Assembly: GCA_031216445.1 (NCBI GenBank)
Contig: CM062211.1
Location: 1,500,001 to 1,564,000 of the forward strand
Source of the DNA: Lateolabrax maculatus
Taxonomy: Eukaryota; Chordata; Actinopteri; Acropomatiformes; Lateolabracidae
Reading direction: 5' to 3'
DNA length: 64,000 nt
Part shown: piece after piece, positions 60,708-64,000 of the stretch
How positions within the stretch are numbered: position 1 is the stretch's first letter
Layout of the letters: each line of letters starts with the position of its first letter
Made by a program: the position numbers and the translations under genes
Notes under the pieces: model-generated
Seen by the model: the letters and a program-made list of their open reading frames with translations, nothing else
Told to the model about the DNA's origin: nothing
The model's database searches: none

Positions 60708-63268
60708 GCAGTCTTCCTCCTGCTAATATCCCCTCGCTACTTGAATATTTTCCCACATCCCTGACAGATTCTCTTTGATGTATAAATAATCAAGCTAAAT
60801 TATGTGCAGCGATGAGGCTCCGTGCTCTGCCGTTCTTATTATACAAAGTAATTTCTACCTAAGAGGGTCAGATTTCCTGACAAATCCCTAATTACCGCAT
60901 TGCAATAGAAGTGGAATCTATTTGTGCATAAATCAACTGCCGTCCCCCAAGTGGCGAGTGCCTAATATCATTCGGCACTCAATTCGGCCCCACTCACTGA
61001 ACTCTGTAATTAGATAATACTTTTGATGATGGTACATTTGGAATCTTAATCTATTTAATGTATAATGAGAGACACTCCCCTCCCCCTGTGTAAAAACATC
61101 ATTATGTTTGATGAACTATATGCTCCTCTGTACCGGCCTAAAGTTCTGTCCAAATACACATAGAAATAATCGATATGTCACTTCTCAACAAGCTAGTTTC
61201 CTGTGTAGAGGCTGCAGCTGCAGGTAAATGTGAAAGGTCATTTAATATGGTGAAGGCCTAGTTTTGATCCTCTGTAATAGCTTTCCCGCTGTAATTATGC
61301 TGCTCTAAAAGCCCCTTTTGTTTGGGTTTGGACATCTCCCTCTGGTTTATTTGACTAGTACAATCGGAGGCTGGTTTTAGCAATGTGAATGAGAGAGTTG
61401 ATAATTACTGTTGACTCAAAGGAAGAGGACCCTGAGTCCACAAGAGATCTGAGTACACGTTTCTGTCCAGCTGCCTACGGAACAGAATATACTTTTCCTG
61501 TACATGTGACCTGATTGCAACAGATTCTGTTACTTGACTCGACTCAACTTGCTTTTTCTGTTATCTTTTCCTTCACATTGTGTGCGTGTGTTGAGCGTTA
61601 AGGCCGATGAATGCCTGTGAAAAGCAGCAGTAGGTTTTGCTGTGTGACGATGTTGACCGAGAGAAGTGGTTTTTGCTTGATTTGGCCTGCCCTCTACTGT
61701 TTTTATAATGTTACTGCAGTCAGAGAGGTTTCTGATGATGAGCAGGTTGTGAGGCTACTAAAATACAACCAAAGGCTGATAAAGCTACAGTTTTTATGGT
61801 ATCCACACCTCTTGGAAAGCCTATATCTAAGTAAGTAATGCATCTTTCAAATCCTAGAGTGTGCTGAAACATGACAAATAATGGAGTTTAAAGTGCTGAA
61901 TAGTTGTGGTTGTAGTCTCCATGTGCAGACCTGGAAAATTGTCTTCCCTAATCTAAAGTAAGCTTGTGAACGTGATGCTGTTTTGCAGCGGGCTCTTCTT
62001 GGATGTCTGCCACCACAGGTGCAAACCCCCACAGATTAGCTTTCAACCTGTAGGAAACACTGGATTTCAGTGCCCAACTGATGACCATTAAAGGCTGCCG
62101 CAAAACTGCAAAGTTTAGATCCAATTTATCAAAGATTGAATGAAATTGAAATTGAAAATGTGTTTTATTGATATGAATAATCTACAACACAACAGTTCAT
62201 CTCTTGAAATCAGTATTTGTCCTATCTGGCTGATGAAGTCAGACTATGACTTTGAGGATTTCTTGAGCCACTTTTCTAGAATACACTCTTGGTGTTGTTA
62301 GCATAGACTTACAAAGCAGTTATTGTTTCAAGAGGTGAACTCTGGTGTGGGAGTAGTAGTTGGTGCATGTTGCACTGACAAACATGTTATCTATTTTATC
62401 CAGCAGAGAAAACTGAATTTGCCAAACATAATGTTACTTCAGGGTACAGGTAGAAGTGAAAATATGGATCAGCAAATCTGATTTAAAGACTTATTAGGCT
62501 TCATTCTATTCTGAAAAGTTAATCACAGCAGCAATAATTTCCCCTTAACGAAGAAGTGAATTAGCATAGATGGGTCCACAGTCATCCATACACCCATCAC
62601 AATACAGTACCCATCATAACACCTCATTCACACCCATACTGCCAACAAACATCCTAACTACTCTCCTCTACCTACTCTTCCTCCAGTTAACCTTCCCCAA
62701 AGCCAAAGTCCTGCTGATGTCCAGTAACCAGGAGGATCTCAATGACTGGTACCAAAGCCTGAGCTCAGCTATCAGGTATGTACCTGCTACACACATAAAC
62801 ATGTGTACATCTATACTTGTGTGCACCCTCGTTGACATGATGCAGTCACTAGTCGCTTATCCAGCCTCAACCATCACTACTATATGCCCCTAGACTGAAC
62901 CTAAACCCAGTTCGAATCTGAACCAACCTACCCTTGATATCAAGTCTTATAAACAGCCCCTTGAAGGTCTGTCCAAAAACTGAGGACTGGCCGAAATGTC
63001 CTCACCTTCCAAAAATGTCTCACTCCCAAGGTCTATAACTTTAAAATGTCCACACAAAGATAGACCGATAGGTAGACACACACACACACATTGTGAGTCT
63101 TCAAGAAGTCATATAAATGAATTACTGGTATGTAAGTTTAAAACCTTAATTAATATACTGTGCAACAAATGTCGTCTGCTTTAATTAAAAAAAACAGTTT
63201 TGACTACTTCCAGCTGTCATAAATCACTTGACAGGTCTTCAACTCAGCTCCCACCTGAGAACAGTTGA
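16651..63268 (+). CDS. arhgef39: Rho guanine nucleotide exchange factor 39, complete CDS in nine exons
   Basis: Dbl-family exchange factor expected to load GTP onto Rho-family GTPases at membranes. The exons join in phase into 352 codons plus stop; the human protein is about 335 residues. A DH domain spans roughly residues 28-215. It shows the CR1 helix with TE at 37-38 (E38 fits the conserved catalytic Glu), the KKNKAFRRF block at 126-134, and the CR3-like LLQLPIQRIDQY with QRI at 158-160. A PH domain follows, about residues 230-335, starting GRWYIREGWL, with core MFFLFSDMLL and the invariant C-terminal helix Trp at W326. Residues 1-27 resemble the human N-terminus (EQR.RWERKR). The order matches human ARHGEF39 along its length, which has no SH3 or other extra domain. 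The ATG at 16651 is chosen because it follows a 22-base 5' leader after a splice acceptor and matches the human start. Every intron is GT-AG. The last exon is the least certain part. Confidence 0.93.
17733..17827 (+). CDS. arhgef39: arhgef39 coding exon 2
   Basis: Acceptor TTTTTTCTTACAG ends at 17732; donor CA|GTAAGT. Encodes residues 51-81 plus two bases of codon 82 (YFVEILKAKGTLRQDI...). YFxxILKAKGTLR is nearly identical to human ARHGEF39 and completes the first DH helix. The preceding intron is 932 bases with no recognised feature apart from simple AT-rich sequence. Confidence 0.93.
18643..18717. repeat. (GT)n microsatellite ending in a G-run
   Basis: Long GT tract interrupted by GCGTGGG, ending in ten Gs. 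Open frames across it are artefacts of the repeat. Confidence 0.95.
19359..19566. mobile_element. Palindromic 208-bp MITE-like repeat
   Basis: Starts CCATAGACTGTATAAAA and ends with the inverted form (TTTTATACAGTCTATGG at 19550-19566). Arms of about 32 bases continue to GACG(C/T)AGCC with small differences. Resembles a fish repeat I know from its CCATAGACTGTAT ends. No clear target duplication, no coding. Confidence 0.75.
20472..20709 (+). mobile_element. TAGCCTGG MITE, copy B (fragment)
   Basis: Begins inside the family sequence at GGCTACAGCGGCAGTATTAA and continues to ACGCATTTGTGAATTG, lacking both termini. About 240 bases. Interior aligns with copies A and C. Confidence 0.8.
23613..23626. 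repeat. G14 homopolymer
   Basis: Run of fourteen Gs; a possible assembly-length uncertainty and a G-quadruplex-prone tract. Confidence 0.85.
23840..24740. promoter_or_regulatory. Conserved-element-like block in intron 2
   Basis: GGAATTAATGTGGATTAACG at 23941-23960 and GACGGTTTAATTGCTGTG near 24010 sit in GC-balanced, repeat-free DNA. Several overlapping minus-strand frames (24283-24733) have no domain. A short (GT) patch is at 24298-24313. Confidence 0.28.
25151..25703 (+). mobile_element. TAGCCTGG MITE, copy C, with 9-bp target duplication
   Basis: Begins TATCCTGGGAATACGA and ends GGTGATGCCAGGCTA. It is flanked by exact 9-bp direct repeats AAGCATAAC at 25142-25150 and 25704-25712. 553 bases, the longest copy, with an internal (ACAT)n/(AC)n expansion at about 25253-25296. 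Interior carries the same words as copies A and B (GACAGGACATACCGTCCGAC; GGAACCGAGAAGTTCCAGAC). Confidence 0.88.
26234..26354 (+). CDS. arhgef39: arhgef39 coding exon 3
   Basis: Acceptor TTTTGGCAG ends at 26233. One base completes codon 82 (Gln), then residues 83-122 follow to CTC GGG|GTAAGA in phase 0. Encodes SLLVHLENGYFGRGFDQFC and onward, matching the human segment with conserved LxxLExGxxGxGxxxFC. Part of the middle DH helices. Confidence 0.93.
27902..27965 (+). mobile_element. L2-type LINE 3' tail fragment
   Basis: ACTCTATGTGAAAAGTGTCT, TGAGATAACTTTTGTTAT, then TTTGGCATAT. Same family as 36065-36140 and, inverted, 45985-46074, but it lacks the clean AATAAAATTGACTTGA end. Confidence 0.6.
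28130..28480. promoter_or_regulatory. Conserved-element-like block with PBX/PREP-type site
   Basis: Exact TGATTGACAG (28159-28168), the PBX-PREP/MEIS decamer, is followed by GTGCAAATGCATATTTAATG near 28229 and CAGCATAATGAGTGAC near 28291. The rest is unique sequence. The motif match is seen; enhancer activity is inferred. Confidence 0.33.
28912..29030 (+). CDS. arhgef39: arhgef39 coding exon 4 (DH conserved region 3)
   Basis: Acceptor TGTTCTTAG ends at 28911; donor CA|GTAAGA. Encodes residues 123-161 plus two bases. It contains LKKNKAFRRFKNLQESRPEF and LEDLLQLPIQRIDQ. The latter is the hallmark LLxxPxQRI of Dbl-homology domains, next to the GTPase switch II contact. Best single diagnostic exon of the gene. 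Confidence 0.95.
29281..29317. repeat. (GT)n microsatellite
   Basis: GT tract with one CAT interruption; explains the overlapping short frames here. Confidence 0.9.
29879..30351 (-). mobile_element. hAT-type MITE with perfect 8-bp target duplication
   Basis: Left end TAGGTGTCACGATTT; right end, inverted, TAGGAGTGTCACGACT. Exact 8-bp direct repeats ATGGAAAT flank it at 29871-29878 and 30352-30359, the signature of hAT insertion. 473 bases with no open frame. Its reverse complement aligns with 34740-35110. Confidence 0.88.
30770..31290. repeat. Probable MITE-like repeat with TTCGGAATA words
   Basis: GAATATTCCCGTTTACATG near 30827 opposes TTCGGAATA at 31241-31249 and 31259-31267 and GGAATATTAAGTGCATGT near 31272. 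Resembles fish repeats with such ends. Exact termini and target duplication not resolved. Confidence 0.4.
31436..32130 (+). mobile_element. Tigger/pogo-type DNA transposon, internally deleted
   Basis: Begins CAGTGATCCCTTGCTATAAC and ends with the inverted CAGTAAACCCTTG, flanked by TA at 31434-31435 and 32131-32132, as for Tc1/mariner-pogo insertions. 695 bases. A direct repeat, CTACTTCACGGATTTTGC-like, occurs near both ends in the same orientation (about 31479 and 32060). It carries the 5' part of a transposase gene. Confidence 0.85.
31668..31931 (+). pseudogene. Tigger transposase N-terminal fragment (CENP-B/Psq HTH)
   Basis: 87 codons from ATG to TGA. After a basic stretch (GPKRQRKMLSIADKVKLLD) comes a helix-turn-helix, MLREGKSYAAVGRHYGINES, then SVRSIKKEGKKIRTTAA: the pogo/CENP-B N-terminal DNA-binding fold that binds element ends. 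The frame is intact through KDAKR, then diverges and stops. The second HTH and the DDE catalytic domain are missing, consistent with an internal deletion. It could encode a DNA-binding-only peptide if transcribed, but nothing shows that it is. Confidence 0.8.
32620..34010. promoter_or_regulatory. Long unique stretch, conserved-element-like in parts
   Basis: Mostly repeat-free, moderate GC. The best part is 33400-34000, with GTGTCTAATTGTATGATG near 33464, GGCACGACTAGATAATC near 33492 and AAAATCATTGCCTTTATTAAG near 33650. Minus frame 33729-33992 has no recognised domain. Confidence 0.25.
34740..35110 (+). mobile_element. hAT-type MITE relative, right end not found
   Basis: Begins TAGGGGTGTCACTATTCTC. 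Shares AAAGAACACATCA, TTTATGCCCTGACA, CATTTACATTTTCAAATT and TGACCTGTTGATAA in order with the reverse complement of 29879-30351. No matching right terminus or 8-bp duplication found, so truncated or interrupted. Confidence 0.65.
36065..36140 (+). mobile_element. L2-type LINE 3' tail
   Basis: CTACTCTATG, AAGTGTCTTGAGATAACTTT, then GGCGCTATATAAATAAAATT and GACTTGACT: the recognisable L2-clade fish 3' end with short tandem terminal repeats. 5'-truncated to about 75 bases. Confidence 0.75.
37050..37730. promoter_or_regulatory. TAATTA-rich conserved-element-like block
   Basis: Best enhancer candidate in the window. TTAATTA at 37112-37118, TAATTAG at 37156-37162 and 37541-37547, and CTTAATTG twice at 37673-37680 and 37688-37695 (15-base spacing). 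Also repeated GCTAATGA/GCTCATTAGA words and ATGCATGC-like sequence. Non-repetitive, no coding frame. Homeodomain binding is inferred from motif density only. Confidence 0.38.
37870..38330 (-). pseudogene. Penelope-like element, GIY-YIG endonuclease remnant
   Basis: On the minus strand, 38173-38091 reads ENCGEHYISETARTLDRGLN, followed by EHQNSCL: the zinc-binding Cys and the YIxET-R-L--R--EH pattern of Penelope GIY-YIG endonucleases. 37945-37890 reads GLPFPPIYNHLLSR, like the C-terminal (L/G)xLPPIYN motif of these elements. Frame shifts and a stop separate the pieces. Reverse transcriptase is not visible. Dead remnant. Confidence 0.7.
40465..40490. repeat. A26 homopolymer
   Basis: Run of 26 As. 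No poly(A) signal or retrocopy body recognised upstream, so simple repeat. Confidence 0.9.
41381..41451 (+). CDS. arhgef39: arhgef39 coding exon 5
   Basis: A 71-base exon after the acceptor TTTTCTCACAG. The first base completes Gln162, then residues 163-185 follow, with one base left over at A|GTAAGT. Encodes YKHFLQDLAANTSPDNPEFQ, corresponding to human YENLVVALAENTGPNSPDHQ. Small but phase-compatible on both sides, at the end of the 12.35-kb intron 4. Confidence 0.92.
41870..43340. promoter_or_regulatory. Conserved-element-like blocks in intron 5
   Basis: Two parts stand out. 42000-42330 has TAATTAATTG at 42061-42070, CCGATAATGACTAATTTC near 42139 and ACACAAGGAATTATTTATG near 42198. 43080-43330 has AGCGAGCCAATTAGGCCGTG near 43094, GCGTTAATGATG near 43237 and CAGTAATTGGATGC near 43289. 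A GT-type microsatellite at 42380-42434 separates them. Confidence 0.33.
42380..42434. repeat. Imperfect (GT)n microsatellite
   Basis: GT tract with CAT, CGTCC and CGC interruptions. Confidence 0.85.
45963..46238 (-). mobile_element. Tc1/mariner-type MITE, nested
   Basis: Starts CAGTGCATCCGGAAAG after TA (45961-45962). Ends GACTTTCCGGATGCACTC before TA (46239-46240). The interior right arm (GTGGAAAAAGTGAAGCGCTG in inverse sense, AATTTAATCCATTTTGG, GGGTATTGTGTGTAGAATTT) is a known Tc1-like fish terminus. The left arm is reduced to about 22 bases because an L2 tail replaces or interrupts it. Confidence 0.82.
45985..46074 (-). mobile_element. L2-type LINE 3' tail nested in the Tc1-like MITE
   Basis: Inverted tail with (AAGTC)n repeats at 45985-46014, then AGTTTTATTTGTATAGCG and CTCAAGACACTTTTCACA. 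Same family as 36065-36140 on the other strand. Confidence 0.75.
46639..46678. repeat. (GT)20 microsatellite
   Basis: Uninterrupted GT tract. Confidence 0.95.
47805..47901. repeat. (AT)/(GTAT)n compound microsatellite
   Basis: TATATATA, CATACATA, then GTATGTAT repeats, about 85 bases upstream of exon 6. Partly self-complementary, so able to form a hairpin. Confidence 0.85.
47985..48113 (+). CDS. arhgef39: arhgef39 coding exon 6 (end of DH domain)
   Basis: Acceptor GTTTGCTGTAG ends at 47984. Completes Arg186 and encodes 187-228 plus one base (donor G|GTTAGA). AVTAMCEVSQRIQNNTQCHE and LQLCRVQKLLKGRK form the last DH helix and the linker to the PH domain. The acceptor lies downstream of TG-rich microsatellite sequence, so this splice site may vary in strength between alleles (inference). 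Confidence 0.93.
48625..48658. repeat. (GT)n microsatellite
   Basis: GT tract lying inside chance open frames on both strands. Confidence 0.95.
48813..49243 (+). other. Coding-like island, unidentified
   Basis: GC-rich for this intron, with two overlapping open frames. One (48813-49067) is Ser/Pro-rich (QALKTPPASFPANKAPVPPG; RSTTPPRNPMPTHSHSSPPT). The other, open from about 48896 to TGA 49243, reads DPFSFLPTNTTSNVGKRKAL, PFTDEKRRSPSNILSSS and SLNQWDIDTADSQPV, with plausible amino-acid composition. Neither is needed by arhgef39: exon 6 joins exon 7 in phase. Neither matches a family I know. A cassette exon is unlikely, since the GTAAAA donor after TGG at about 49007 gives phase 0, not the phase 1 required. 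A retrocopy fragment or LINE piece is possible, because a retroelement-like tail and poly(A) follow at 49331-49396. Confidence 0.35.
49331..49396 (+). mobile_element. Retroelement-like 3' tail with ATTAAA and poly(A)
   Basis: TCTCAGGTGTCTTGAGGTAA, ATCAAACTACCTCATTAAAA, then an A11 run. Resembles degraded fish LINE/SINE 3' ends. Could be the tail of whatever inserted the island at 48813-49243. Confidence 0.4.
49498..49782 (+). mobile_element. TAGCCTGG MITE, copy D, internally deleted
   Basis: Begins TAGCCTGGGAACCAGAC and ends AGTGATGCCAGGCTA. Flanking 9-mers CCGCTCGCC (49489-49497) and CCCCTTGCC (49783-49791) agree at 7 of 9. The segment between TTTTCTCTAAAA and TACGCATTTGC that copies A-C have is missing. 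Confidence 0.83.
49803..49831. repeat. (CTA)n microsatellite
   Basis: About nine CTA units directly after MITE copy D. Confidence 0.9.
50156..50240. repeat. 17-bp inverted repeat, possible MITE arms
   Basis: GATCCGATCACAAGTGG (50156-50172) and the inverse of 50224-50240 differ at one base, with a 51-base spacer. GATC-CAATCACAAGTGG-type words occur in fish repeats I have seen. Family not assigned. Confidence 0.55.
51096..51162. repeat. Two adjacent perfect hairpins
   Basis: Hairpin 1: GTTTGATACTTTACACT (51096-51112), loop CCTT, exact complement 51117-51133. Hairpin 2: ACTGTAGGTCAG (51132-51143), 7-base loop, exact complement 51151-51162. They share two bases. No open frame and no recognised small-RNA family. 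Confidence 0.85.
52890..54200 (-). pseudogene. L2-clade LINE ORF2 remnant (endonuclease, linker, RT start)
   Basis: On the minus strand, from 54100 downward: PPLPSILANVQSLDNKLDEL is the start of the L2 apurinic endonuclease. Then come CFMVINQWCSDVDIISTGLF and NLEHLM in a second frame. The linker follows (FPNQKKWVNDEVSAKLKAW near 53600; AKRHYRDKVVSN and GSNTRNMWVGL near 53440). Finally PHKAPGPDGIPGRA at about 52945-52900 is the first reverse-transcriptase motif. Several frameshifts and stops. The catalytic RT motif and 3' end are absent. A segment at about 52966-53262, rich in GGTACC words, interrupts the linker-to-RT spacing and may be a later insertion. Confidence 0.82.
54780..55200. promoter_or_regulatory. 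Unique conserved-element-like block
   Basis: CATGGGCAATTACAAAAAC near 54926, TATTAGCTATCATCATGC near 54999 and GCCAATCATGGTG near 55021, in repeat-free sequence of balanced composition directly after the L2 remnant. Confidence 0.28.
56291..56520 (+). CDS. arhgef39: arhgef39 coding exon 7 (PH domain core)
   Basis: The longest coding exon. Acceptor CTTCTCTCACAG ends at 56290; donor AGT|GTGAGT in phase 0. Encodes residues 229 (completed) to 305. GRWYIREGWLKMVPP is PH strand 1, KPKMFFLFSDMLLQAK strands 3-4, and YPLQDCTVEKVFGHT strand 5. The section is notably GC-rich compared with flanking introns, as expected for coding DNA. Confidence 0.95.
57125..57234 (+). repeat. Dispersed repeat, copy 2 (first at 1499-1618)
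   Basis: CTCTTACAGTG, GGCGGAATGATTTCAGC and GCCATGTAAGTATTGTATTA parallel the first copy in order and spacing. Confidence 0.55.
57960..58330. promoter_or_regulatory. Unique conserved-element-like block
   Basis: Contains GTCTAAATGATGTAG near 58064, GTATCAATATTAATTTCAGC near 58173 and GCTGCTAATGTGC near 58230. An acceptor-like TCTGTCTCACAG ends at 58034, but no coding continues in a useful phase. Confidence 0.25.
58560..58911 (+). mobile_element. hAT-type MITE with perfect 8-bp target duplication
   Basis: Ends CAGGGCTGCACTTAATG and, inverted, CAGAGCTGAAACAAATT. Flanking direct repeats ATTTTAAA at 58552-58559 and 58912-58919 are exact. Internal words (TTGTTTGTCCGACCAATAGT, CCAAAACC, AAAGATATTCAGTTTACTG) belong to a very frequent fish repeat. 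352 bases, no coding. Confidence 0.85.
59230..59490 (+). mobile_element. Second, degraded copy of the CAGGGCTG hAT-type MITE
   Basis: Shares AGTCTATAAAACG-like sequence, GTGACGTCTTTACATGTTTT, GTCGGACCAACAGTCCAAAA and a terminal TAAGCCCTAAATG with the copy at 58560. Left end missing. Confidence 0.65.
60014..60059. repeat. (GT)n microsatellite
   Basis: About 22 GT units, then GCGCTCGCTAGCGC, a short palindrome. Confidence 0.95.
60110..61400. promoter_or_regulatory. Long conserved-element-like block in intron 7
   Basis: Unique sequence except for a (CT)n tract at 60667-60703. Notable words: CATTACACGTAATTTCTC near 60322, ATGCCATGGCAATCTATATG near 60463, CCTAATTACCGCATTGC near 60888, GTGCATAAATCAACTG near 60924 and TAATTAGATAAT from 61007. 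Includes GC-balanced parts at 60160-60420 and 60940-61020. No coding frame with a domain. Confidence 0.35.
60667..60703. repeat. (CT)n microsatellite
   Basis: CT tract that produces three overlapping Ser/Leu-rich chance frames. Confidence 0.95.
62687..62775 (+). CDS. arhgef39: arhgef39 coding exon 8 (PH C-terminal helix)
   Basis: Acceptor CTCTTCCTCCAG ends at 62686; donor AG|GTATGT. Encodes residues 306-334 plus two bases: LTFPKAKVLLMSSNQEDLND, then WYQSLSSAI. W326 is the near-invariant Trp of the PH C-terminal helix. The human counterpart is LLLMSTDQEELSRWYHSLTWAI. Confidence 0.94.
62776..63213 (+). other. arhgef39 intron 8 (438 bp)
   Basis: GTATGT donor to TTCCAG acceptor. Includes a short (CA) tract at 63076-63090. 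Nothing else seen. Confidence 0.55.
63214..63268 (+). CDS. arhgef39: arhgef39 probable terminal coding exon 9
   Basis: After acceptor GACTACTTCCAG (ending 63213) one base completes Ser335. Seventeen further codons (CHKSLDRSSTQLPPENS) lead to TGA at 63266-63268. The junction reads AIS-C-HK-S against human AIS-S-QK-N, in correct phase, and an AATAAA follows at 63281. Alternatives: an acceptor 21 bases later at 63234, which would give a shorter tail in the same frame, or intron retention after exon 8. cDNA would settle it. Confidence 0.62.
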
Positions 63269-63280
63269 TACTTCTCTAAA

Positions 63281-63286
63281 AATAAA
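63281..63286 (+). terminator. AATAAA poly(A) signal of arhgef39
   Basis: A canonical hexamer starting 13 bases after the stop codon implies a very short 3' UTR, with cleavage near 63295-63315. A repeat begins directly after it at 63314-63319. Confidence 0.5.
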
Positions 63287-63313
63287 CTTATGATATTCTC
63301 CTTCAATTCCCCC

Positions 63314-63560
63314 TTTTAAAGGGAAAGTTCAGATTTTTTGAAGTGGGGTTGTATGAGGTACTTATCCATAGTCAGTGCATTATCTACAGTAGATGGTGGT
63401 TGGTATGCCGCCTGTTTGAATTAGCAGGCAGCTGTATGGGTGCAGACGCTAAGCAATGTACTGCTGTGGACGGGTTCACCATCAAAACAGATTTTAACCA
63501 CCTAAAAAAAAAGTATAGCGTACACTTAAACTGATACTTATACTGATTATTTTAGGTGGG
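63314..63560 (+). repeat. Dispersed repeat at the 3' end of arhgef39, copy 2
   Basis: The first 79 bases match 16401-16480 (AAAGTTCAGATTTTTTGAAG, then GAGGTACTTATCCATAGTCA). The rest to about 63560 (GCAGACGCTAAGCAATGTAC and onward) fits the longer version of this fish repeat. Confidence 0.6.
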
Positions 63561-64000
63561 CCTTAGCTGATTCTAAGTGAAGTAAGATGCCATGTATTTT
63601 ATGTCACTTTATTTTTTTTGTTTGATTAGTTTTTATTTAGGCATTTTGAATCCTCCATGCTAAAACAGTTGCTTACTGTAGTTTTTAACAAACATTATTC
63701 TAACAGTAGGACTATTTTTAGCTGAACCACATCTGGTGCTCTAGTGAGTATTTAGGGCATTTGAGTCCAAATAAACTACAGTGGTAATGAAGGAACATGT
63801 CAGCCAGTGCAACAGTTTGGCTCAATTATGTGTTCTTAATCGCTTTTGGCAGAGAAGAAGATATATTACCATTCTTTGGATACACACACAATGCAGTACT
63901 TGTTAGTAGATACATTCATTGTTGGTTTGACAACAAAAAAAATACAGAATATCATCAGACTTATCCTTCTGCTAGTGCTATATGTTGTCTTCCTGTTTCT
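63561..64000. other. 3' flank, nothing recognised
   Basis: AT-rich sequence without open frames or repeats that I recognise. Confidence 0.6.

Larger units (their letters stand above)
56521..62686 (+). other. arhgef39 intron 7 (6.2 kb)
   Basis: Contains repeats at 57125, 58560 and about 59230, two microsatellites and a long unique block at 60110-61400. 56540-57110, 57240-57950 and 61410-62680 show no firm feature. Confidence 0.7.

Noticed and set aside
60541..60778. Ser/Leu-rich overlapping frames
   Set aside because: Produced by the (CT)n microsatellite.

Overview
The window is eukaryotic, vertebrate DNA, almost certainly from a teleost fish and probably a spiny-rayed one. The evidence is a multi-exon gene with GT-AG introns and vertebrate homology, AT-rich non-coding DNA with many (CA)n/(GT)n microsatellites, and decayed mobile elements of kinds abundant in fish: L2-clade LINE pieces, a Penelope-like remnant, Tc1/Tigger and hAT MITEs, and several anonymous repeats I recognise from fish genomes. 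Nothing suggests a bacterial or viral genome. No tRNA, rRNA or CRISPR array was found.

One protein-coding gene is well supported: arhgef39 (formerly C9orf100 in human), a small Dbl-family Rho guanine nucleotide exchange factor, on the + strand. I assembled it from nine coding exons (16651-16800, 17733-17827, 26234-26354, 28912-29030, 41381-41451, 47985-48113, 56291-56520, 62687-62775, 63214-63268). All eight coding introns are GT-AG and all phases agree, giving a 352-residue protein. A non-coding first exon ending at 14295, with a CCAAT box at 14204, is proposed. A poly(A) signal lies 12 bases after the stop. The transcription unit is about 49 kb, with introns up to 12.4 kb.

Layout: 1-14140 is 5' flank with no recognised gene. 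It holds scattered repeats, several unique conserved-element-like blocks and a 554-bp inverted-repeat element just upstream of the promoter. 14140-14295 is the promoter and proposed first exon. 16629-63268 is the gene body. Intron 2 carries two copies of an inverted-repeat element family. Intron 4 carries hAT elements, a Tigger element with part of its transposase, an L2 tail and a Penelope remnant. Intron 5 carries a nested stack of three elements. Intron 6 carries a coding-like island, twin hairpins and an L2 LINE remnant. Intron 7 carries hAT-like repeats and a long unique block. 63300-64000 is 3' flank.

Many non-repetitive stretches, rich in TAATTA-type homeodomain cores, resemble conserved non-coding elements. 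I infer, without proof, that this gene may be a bystander hosting enhancers for a developmental gene outside the window. The clearest unusual observations are a MITE family with terminal TAGCCTGG and 9-bp target-site duplications (three copies with both ends plus a fragment), the triple-nested insertion at 45.5-46.4 kb, the twin perfect hairpins at 51.1 kb, and the unexplained open frames at 48.8-49.25 kb. I found no evidence of a wholly new molecular system.
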